Origin: RGIG8775 sp045660295
GTDB lineage: Bacteria; Bacillota; Clostridia; Oscillospirales; CAG-272
Assembly (NCBI GenBank): GCA_045660295.1
Contig: JAZRDN010000007.1
Span: forward strand, 1 to 64,000
DNA length: 64,000 nt
Direction: 5' to 3'
Below are positions 59,183 to 64,000 of this stretch, one piece after another. The translations under genes and the position numbers were made by a program. Positions within the stretch are counted from its first letter, which is position 1, and each line of letters opens with the position of its first letter. A model generated the notes under the pieces. The model searched no databases. It worked only from the letters and a program-made list of their open reading frames with translations, and was not told where the DNA came from.

Positions 59183-60169
59183 TTACAGCAAGTTCGCGCG
59201 AAGCTCCGCACCCGACTTGGGGCTGAGATACGCGGGGGGAATGTCAAAGACTGTCTTGCAGCCCCTTGCGCCCTCTCTGTTCATTCTTACCGCCGCTCGG
59301 GCGCACGCCACGATTACCGATGCGGTGAACTCGGGGTTGGAGTCGAGCTTAAGGCTGTATTCGATAATGTGATTGTGCTCAAGCTTTTCGCCTGTCTTTC
59401 CGCTCCTTATGACGAAGCCGCCGTGTGGAATACCGCTATGGTCTCTCTTAAGCTCCTCGGCGGAGATGAAATGCACCGTGGTGTCGTAGTCGGCAAAATA
59501 GTTGGGCATGGTCTTTATTTCGTTCTCAATTCTCGCCTTGTCAGCGCCCTCTTTCGTTACCACAAAGCACTCGCGTGTGTGCTTCTGGCGTGTGGTAAGC
59601 TCGGGATTGCTTCCGCTTCTTACCGCGTCAAGCGCCTCGGGAACGGGAATGGTGTACTGCTTTGCGTCCTCAACGCCCTCGATACGTCTTATGGCGTCCG
59701 AGTGACCCTGACTTACGCCCTTGCCCCAGAAGGTATAGGCGTTACCGTCGGGAAGAATTGCCTCGGCGTAGAGTCTGTTAAGCGAGAACATACCGGGGTC
59801 CCAGCCGCAGGAGATAACGGCAACCTTGCCAGCGCCCGAAGCGGCGGCATCCACGTTATCAAAATGCTCGGGGATACGCGCGTGAGTGTCAAAGCTGTCT
59901 ATAACGTTGAAATGCTTTGCAAGCTCAGGGGTCTGTGTGGGCAGGTCGGTAGCGCTTCCGCCGCAGATAATAAGGCAGTCGATGCTATCCTTAAATTCCG
60001 TAACGCGGTCGGCACCATAGACGGGAACGCCCGCGGTATTTATCTTAAGTGTTTCGGGGGAGCGGCGGGTAAACACCGCCACAAGCTCCATATCCTTGTT
60101 TTGCTTGATTGCGGATTCAACTCCTCTGCCGAGGTTTCCGTAACCGAAAATTGCTATTTTTGTGCTCAT
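59183..60169 (-). CDS. ddh: meso-diaminopimelate dehydrogenase
   Basis: One-step NADPH-dependent amination that makes meso-diaminopimelate for lysine and peptidoglycan. The 328-residue protein has the family length. The Rossmann motif is IFGYGNLGRGVE at residues 6-17. CGGSATDLPTQTPELAKHFN and the SCGWDPGMFSLNR substrate loop follow. GKGVSQGHSDAIRRIEGV is another family segment. The start at 60169 follows AAAGGA. It is monocistronic by context. Confidence 0.95.
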   Translation of the reverse strand: MSTKIAIFGYGNLGRGVESAIKQNKDMELVAVFTRRSPETLKINTAGVPVYGADRVTEFKDSIDCLIICGGSATDLPTQTPELAKHFNVIDSFDTHARIPEHFDNVDAAASGAGKVAVISCGWDPGMFSLNRLYAEAILPDGNAYTFWGKGVSQGHSDAIRRIEGVEDAKQYTIPVPEALDAVRSGSNPELTTRQKHTRECFVVTKEGADKARIENEIKTMPNYFADYDTTVHFISAEELKRDHSGIPHGGFVIRSGKTGEKLEHNHIIEYSLKLDSNPEFTASVIVACARAAVRMNREGARGCKTVFDIPPAYLSPKSGAELRANLL

Positions 60170-60387
60170 GGGTAATCCTTTCTTATTGATTTCACACTGA
60201 GTTTTCATTCATAATTTTTTACAATTGATTATAACACATAATGCAATCCGTGTCAATAAAAATTCTTTACTTTTTGCGGTCGTAAGGCGTGTAAAAAAAC
60301 TAAAAAACGTTCGAAAGCCTGCCTGTTTGAATAACCCCTGTTTTTTTCGTGAACAATAATGTAAAAGTGTAAAAAGAGGTGCTGAAT

Positions 60388-61071
60388 ATGAGCGAAAACA
60401 AACAGGAACGCCCGATGGGAGAGGAAAAGGACGGCAGTGTAGTCGTAAAAAACTCCAAGGGCTCTATCCACTGCATGTCGATAATCGGACAGATCGAGGG
60501 GCATTACATCTCGCCCGAAACCCAAAAGACAACAAAGTACGAGCACATCATTCCGCTTTTAGCCGCCATTGAGGAAAGTGAGGAGATAGACGGGCTTCTC
60601 GTCATGCTCAACACTATGGGCGGAGACGTCGAGGCAGGGCTTGCCATTGCCGAGATGATAGCCTCGATGTCAAAGCCAACAGTGTCTATCGTCCTCGGCG
60701 GCGGACATTCCATAGGCGTGCCCTTGGCGGTGGCGGCGAAAAAGTCCTTTATCGTGCCGTCGGCGACCATGACGGTGCATCCCGTCCGCTTCAACGGGCT
60801 GGTAATCGGCGTGCGCCAAAGCTTTGAGTATATGCGCGAGGTGCAGGCGCGCATCTGCGACTTTATCTGCCGACATTCGAAAATAAGCGCCGACAGGCTT
60901 GAGGACCTTATGACCAACACCGACTCCATGGCAAACGACGTGGGTACGATAATAGGCGGCAACGATGCGGTGGAGTGCGGACTTGTGGACAGCGTGGGCG
61001 GTCTTTCGGACGCTGTTTCGTCCTTGCGAAGCATGATAGAAGCCTCCAAAGGGCAAAAACACCCCACGTAA
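60388..61071 (+). CDS. TepA-like Clp-family serine protease
   Basis: A 227-residue ClpP-fold protein of the TepA (translocation-enhancing, YmfB) branch. Signatures are NTMGGDVEAGLAIAEMIASM, the Ser loop VLGGGHSIGVPLAVAAKKS and MTVHPVRFNG with the His. An Asp/Asn region NTDSMANDVGT follows. It has no ClpX docking motif that I can see. In spore formers these are tied to degradation of small acid-soluble proteins or to protein export. The ATG at 60388 follows AAGAGGTG. Confidence 0.85.
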   Translation: MSENKQERPMGEEKDGSVVVKNSKGSIHCMSIIGQIEGHYISPETQKTTKYEHIIPLLAAIEESEEIDGLLVMLNTMGGDVEAGLAIAEMIASMSKPTVSIVLGGGHSIGVPLAVAAKKSFIVPSATMTVHPVRFNGLVIGVRQSFEYMREVQARICDFICRHSKISADRLEDLMTNTDSMANDVGTIIGGNDAVECGLVDSVGGLSDAVSSLRSMIEASKGQKHPT

Positions 61072-61076
61072 TAACA

Positions 61077-61103
61077 GGCGGCGGATAAACACCGTCGCCT
61101 TTG
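61077..61103 (+). terminator. Terminator of the TepA-like gene
   Basis: AGGCGGCGG-ATAAACA-CCGTCGCCTTT, then TTTTT nearby. Confidence 0.75.
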
Positions 61104-61221
61104 TTTTTTGTGCATATGAGAATATTAGTCAAAAGGTCAACAGATCTTCTGTATTTTATATATAAAAAGAGCCGCACCTTTCCTCAAATCGCTTTATTTT
61201 CGGGATTTTTCAAATTACCGC

Positions 61222-61250
61222 TTGACAAATCACAGAAGATGTGATAAAAT
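61222..61250 (+). promoter_or_regulatory. Promoter before the interrupted tRNA-Pro copy
   Basis: TTGACA, 17 bp, TAAAAT, about 29 bp upstream of the tRNA-like sequence at 61279. Confidence 0.8.
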
Positions 61251-61278
61251 ATCTTGGTATGAAAAACAGTAAATTCAT

Positions 61279-61435
61279 CGGGGTGTGGCACAGTTTGGAG
61301 CCGTTTGCGAGCGCCGCCATACGGTGGATACAGCGAGCAATAAGGCGTGGCAGCAACTTGGCGATTGACAAGCAAACCACGGCTTGCGCCGTCAGAGCCT
61401 TAGTTGCAACAGGGATGTAAGCATGGTTCGGGACA
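61279..61435 (+). pseudogene. tRNA-Pro pseudogene split by a 123-bp insertion
   Basis: 61279-61298 equals the first 20 nt of the intact tRNA-Pro at 61490. Position 61422 to 61435 (GCATGGTTCGGGAC) equals nt 27-40. Between them are 123 unrelated bases (61299-61421) in place of six. The variable, T and 3' acceptor parts are missing. It keeps a good promoter. Confidence 0.75.
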
Positions 61436-61489
61436 CTCGTAACAAAACGTTTATAATAACAAAACATTTGTAAAATATAATACAATAAT

Positions 61490-61566
61490 CGGGGTGTGGC
61501 ACAGTTTGGTAGTGCGCATGGTTCGGGACCATGAGGCCGCAGGTTCGAATCCTGTCACTCCGACCA
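61490..61566 (+). tRNA. tRNA-Pro (anticodon CGG), CCA encoded
   Basis: CGGGGTGTGGCACAGTTTGG to CACTCCGACCA. The acceptor stem CGGGGTG:CACTCCG, anticodon arm CATGG-TTCGGGA-CCATG (anticodon CGG) and T arm CAGG-TTCGAAT-CCTG all pair. The discriminator is A and CCA is encoded. A partial copy lies 190 bp upstream. Confidence 0.95.
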
Positions 61567-61619
61567 AATAAGCACCGTAATTATGATACGAAACCGTATC
61601 GTAAAAGCGGTGCTTATTT
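61566..61619 (+). terminator. Terminator after tRNA-Pro
   Basis: AAATAAGCACCG pairs with CGGTGCTTATTTT around an inner stem GATACG-AAAC-CGTATC. Confidence 0.75.
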
Positions 61620-61797
61620 TTTATCGGCAAGCCTTGATTTATAAGGTTTTTCTTGTTTTGGGGCGCGAGATAAGTGTCCGTATCAAAATTATAAGTTTTC
61701 TTTCTACTGAATTTTTGAGGACTTAAACTATCAAAGTCCACATTTGATTATTGATTCTGACACTTAACAAAAGATAAGTGTCAGAGTGTGAAACGGC

Positions 61798-61826
61798 TTG
61801 AAAATTCGTAGAAGTTATGATATAAT
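61798..61826 (+). promoter_or_regulatory. Promoter of the zinc-ribbon repeat protein gene
   Basis: TTGAAA, 17 bp, TATAAT. Confidence 0.8.
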
Positions 61827-61858
61827 TATTACATCAACATCGAATCGAGGTGAGCATT

Positions 61859-63937
61859 GTGGCAAAAAAAAAAGAAAAACAATACGTGAGCGATAATGCT
61901 CAACTTATGGCAGAATGGAACTGGGAAAGGAATACGGATTTAACCCCATCGCAATTAACCCTTGGTAGCGGACAAAAGGTATGGTGGAAATGTAGCAAAA
62001 AACACGAATGGCAAGCAGAGATAGTTAATAGAAATAAAGGAAATAGGTGCCCATATTGCTCAAACAGAAAAGTTTTAAAAGGATATAATGATTTACAAAC
62101 GATTAACCCCGCGTTAGCAAAAGAATGGAATTTTGAAAAAAATAATGGATTAACACCTATAGATGTATCTCCCAATAGCAATAAAAAGGCTTGGTGGAAA
62201 TGTAGCAAAGGACACGAGTGGCAAGCGAGGATAAACAGTAGAAATAGCGAGAATGGATGTCCATATTGCTCAGGGCGATACGTCGTTAAAGGTGAAAATG
62301 ATTTACAAACAGTCAATCCAACTTTAGCTGAAGAATGGAATTATGAAAAAAATAATGGATTAACTCCTGCGGATGTATTACCCAATAGCAACAAAAAAGC
62401 ATGGTGGAAATGTAGCAAAGGACATGAATGGCAAGTAACGATAGCTCTTAGAAATAATGGGAACGGATGTCCATATTGTGCAGGAAAAAAAGTTTTAAAA
62501 GGCTTTAACGATTTGCAAACAGTTAACCCAACTTTGGCTAAAGAATGGAATTATGAAAAAAACAACGAATTAACACCTGTAAATGTAACGCCTAATAGCA
62601 ATAAAAAAGTATGGTGGAAATGTCAGAAAGGACACGAATGGCAATCGACAATAAACAATAGAAACAGAGGAAATGAATGCCCTGTTTGTAACTCTGAGCG
62701 AAAAACATCTTTCCCTGAATATGCGCTTGTTTTTTATTTCAAAAAATATGGTTTAGAGGTAGTACATTCGTATAGGGAGCAAGGTTATGAATTAGATATT
62801 TATATCCCATCCCAAAAAACTGCTATTGAATATGACGGTTATTTTTGGCACAGAAATAAAACAGAAGAAGATTTAGAAAAAAATCGCAAGTGTGAAAGAG
62901 ATGGGGTAAAATTATATAGAATCAGAGAAGGTTTGCTCCCATTGAATGACAGTTCTATTGATTACACTATTCAAAAGGATCAAAAAGATTTATCGACAAT
63001 CATTGAAAAAGTTTTAAGTAAAATTGTTGGCACGAGCGTCGACGTTAATCTAAAAAGAGACACTATTGCCATAGAAAATTTGCGAGAACACACCGAAAAA
63101 GAAACCTCTCTTTTATTTTCTAAGCCGGAAATAGCAAATGAATGGAATTATGAAAAGAACGGCAATCTAAGACCGGAACATTTTGCAACGAACAGTCATA
63201 AAAAAGTTTGGTGGCAGTGTAGCGAAGGACACGAATGGCAAGCGGCGATATCTAATAGGAATAAAGGGCGCGGGTGTCCGTATTGTTCTGGTAAAAAAGT
63301 TTTAAAGGGCTATAATGACTTGCAAACTACTAATCCAACCTTAGCCAAAGAGTGGAATTATGAAAAGAATTATGGATTAAGTCCTATGGATGTAACGCCG
63401 AATAGTAATATAAAAGTATGGTGGAAGTGTAGTAAAGGACATGAGTGGGAAACAACTATAAATAACAGAAATAATGGAAACAACTGCCCATATTGTTCTA
63501 ACCGATACGCCGTTAAAGGTGAAAATGATTTGCAAACAGTTAATCCAACCTTAGCCAAAGAGTGGAACTATGAAAAAAATTATGGATTAAGTCCTATGGA
63601 TGTAACGCCGAATAGTAATAAAAAAGTATGGTGGAAGTGCAGCAAAGGACATGAGTGGGAAACGACTATAAATAACAGAAATAACGGAAATGGATGTCCA
63701 TATTGTTCAGGTAGATACAGCGTTAAAGGTGAAAATGACTTACAAACAATCAATCCAACTTTAGCAAAAGAATGGAATTATGAAAAAAACAACGGATTAA
63801 CACCTGCTGATGTGTTACCTAAGAGCAACAAAAAGGTATGGTGGAAGTGTGGCATGGGACACGAGTGGCAAGCGAGAATTATTGATAGAAACAAAGGGAA
63901 CGGTTGCCCTATTTGCAGAAAAAATAAAAAGCATTAA
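61859..63937 (+). CDS. Eight zinc-ribbon repeats with an embedded Vsr-like nuclease domain
   Basis: A 692-residue protein. Eight repeats of about 70 residues have the pattern LAKEWNYEKN, then KKVWWKCSKGHEW, then GNGCPYCSG. Each has one C-x3-H and one CxxC pair as zinc ligands, as in the DUF4379 zinc-ribbon family. Four repeats come before and four after a central alpha/beta domain (about 285-375). That domain contains YELDIYIP, AIEYDGYFWHRN and KLYRIREG, a PD-(D/E)XK/Vsr-like layout. The GTG at 61859 follows GAGGTGA. The gene is clearly AT-rich compared with the rest of the window and lies just after tRNA-Pro, which suggests horizontal gain. A DNA-targeting defence or element-borne nuclease is likely. 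Confidence 0.82.
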   Translation: MAKKKEKQYVSDNAQLMAEWNWERNTDLTPSQLTLGSGQKVWWKCSKKHEWQAEIVNRNKGNRCPYCSNRKVLKGYNDLQTINPALAKEWNFEKNNGLTPIDVSPNSNKKAWWKCSKGHEWQARINSRNSENGCPYCSGRYVVKGENDLQTVNPTLAEEWNYEKNNGLTPADVLPNSNKKAWWKCSKGHEWQVTIALRNNGNGCPYCAGKKVLKGFNDLQTVNPTLAKEWNYEKNNELTPVNVTPNSNKKVWWKCQKGHEWQSTINNRNRGNECPVCNSERKTSFPEYALVFYFKKYGLEVVHSYREQGYELDIYIPSQKTAIEYDGYFWHRNKTEEDLEKNRKCERDGVKLYRIREGLLPLNDSSIDYTIQKDQKDLSTIIEKVLSKIVGTSVDVNLKRDTIAIENLREHTEKETSLLFSKPEIANEWNYEKNGNLRPEHFATNSHKKVWWQCSEGHEWQAAISNRNKGRGCPYCSGKKVLKGYNDLQTTNPTLAKEWNYEKNYGLSPMDVTPNSNIKVWWKCSKGHEWETTINNRNNGNNCPYCSNRYAVKGENDLQTVNPTLAKEWNYEKNYGLSPMDVTPNSNKKVWWKCSKGHEWETTINNRNNGNGCPYCSGRYSVKGENDLQTINPTLAKEWNYEKNNGLTPADVLPKSNKKVWWKCGMGHEWQARIIDRNKGNGCPICRKNKKH

Positions 63938-63969
63938 CATAAGTTTTAATTTCATAAAGGAGGTGGAAA

Positions 63970-64000
63970 ATGATACATTTTGATAATAACTTAGCTAAAG
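63970..64000 (+). CDS. Start of a gene cut by the window end
   Basis: An ATG behind AAAGGAGGTGG, 32 bp after the zinc-ribbon gene, opens a frame that reads MIHFDNNLAK before the window ends. The spacing indicates an operon with the nuclease-like gene. Its identity cannot be told from ten codons. Confidence 0.6.
   Translation, partial: MIHFDNNLAK

Overview
The window looks like a chromosomal piece of an anaerobic, endospore-forming Firmicute of the Clostridia, probably a gut or rumen Oscillospirales-like lineage. The evidence is a sporulation sigma-K gene, spoVAC with CotF-like coat genes, a ferredoxin-linked 2-oxoacid oxidoreductase, diaminopimelate dehydrogenase, T-box leaders, a glmS ribozyme and near-perfect TTGACA-N17-TATAAT promoters. 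Taxonomy is inferred from gene content only. Most genes have mixed, moderately GC-rich codon use; the last gene (61.9-63.9 kb) is clearly AT-rich and looks acquired.

Layout. 0-10 kb: proBA, a serine hydrolase, a small lipoprotein, an AraC regulator, sigK, then an amino-sugar operon (hexapeptide acyltransferase-like gene, glmM, glmS) with a glmS ribozyme before glmS. 10.5-24.3 kb: two T-box-controlled units on the minus strand. The long one encodes an XRE-cupin-acyl-CoA synthetase fusion, a P-loop ATPase, a four-subunit 2-oxoacid:ferredoxin oxidoreductase, IlvE, a LeuA-like protein that has lost its catalytic motifs, and a TIM-barrel/acyl-CoA synthetase fusion. The short one encodes a second XRE-cupin-synthetase. 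The T-box specifier codons read as Val (GUA) and Ile (AUC). This fits amino-acid synthesis from branched-chain acids by CoA activation, reductive carboxylation and transamination. 24.3-31 kb: cardiolipin synthase, a uridine-kinase-like gene, an MFS remnant, a HAD phosphatase, a GH3 glycosidase and hpt.

31-42.9 kb is the most unusual part. A minus-strand cluster encodes a zinc-ribbon trypsin-like protease, an SPFH-like protein, a helical protein with an MIM1-like tail, a Snf7/ESCRT-III-like protein and a Vps4-like AAA ATPase with an MIT-like N-terminus. It is followed by a Sel1-type protein. Next to it lie a DUF1828-like gene and a divergent 1570-residue helicase-nuclease. Three promoters in this block carry the same palindrome, TTAAGTGCACTTAA, each centred exactly 52 bp from the -10 centre. 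This suggests one co-regulated module: a bacterial ESCRT-like membrane-remodelling or defence system.

43-64 kb: a 1.1-kb insert flanked by duplicated tRNA-Gln 3' ends, a lipoprotein protease with four repeats, nadE, a lipase, an AraC/GPH-symporter/GH2 sugar locus, a spore-coat cluster, dut, a CE7 esterase lipoprotein, ddh and a TepA-like Clp protease. Last come a tRNA-Pro with an interrupted pseudo-copy and an AT-rich gene with eight zinc-ribbon repeats around a nuclease-like domain. Structured dispersed repeats recur at 0, 10, 47.8, 54 and 59 kb.
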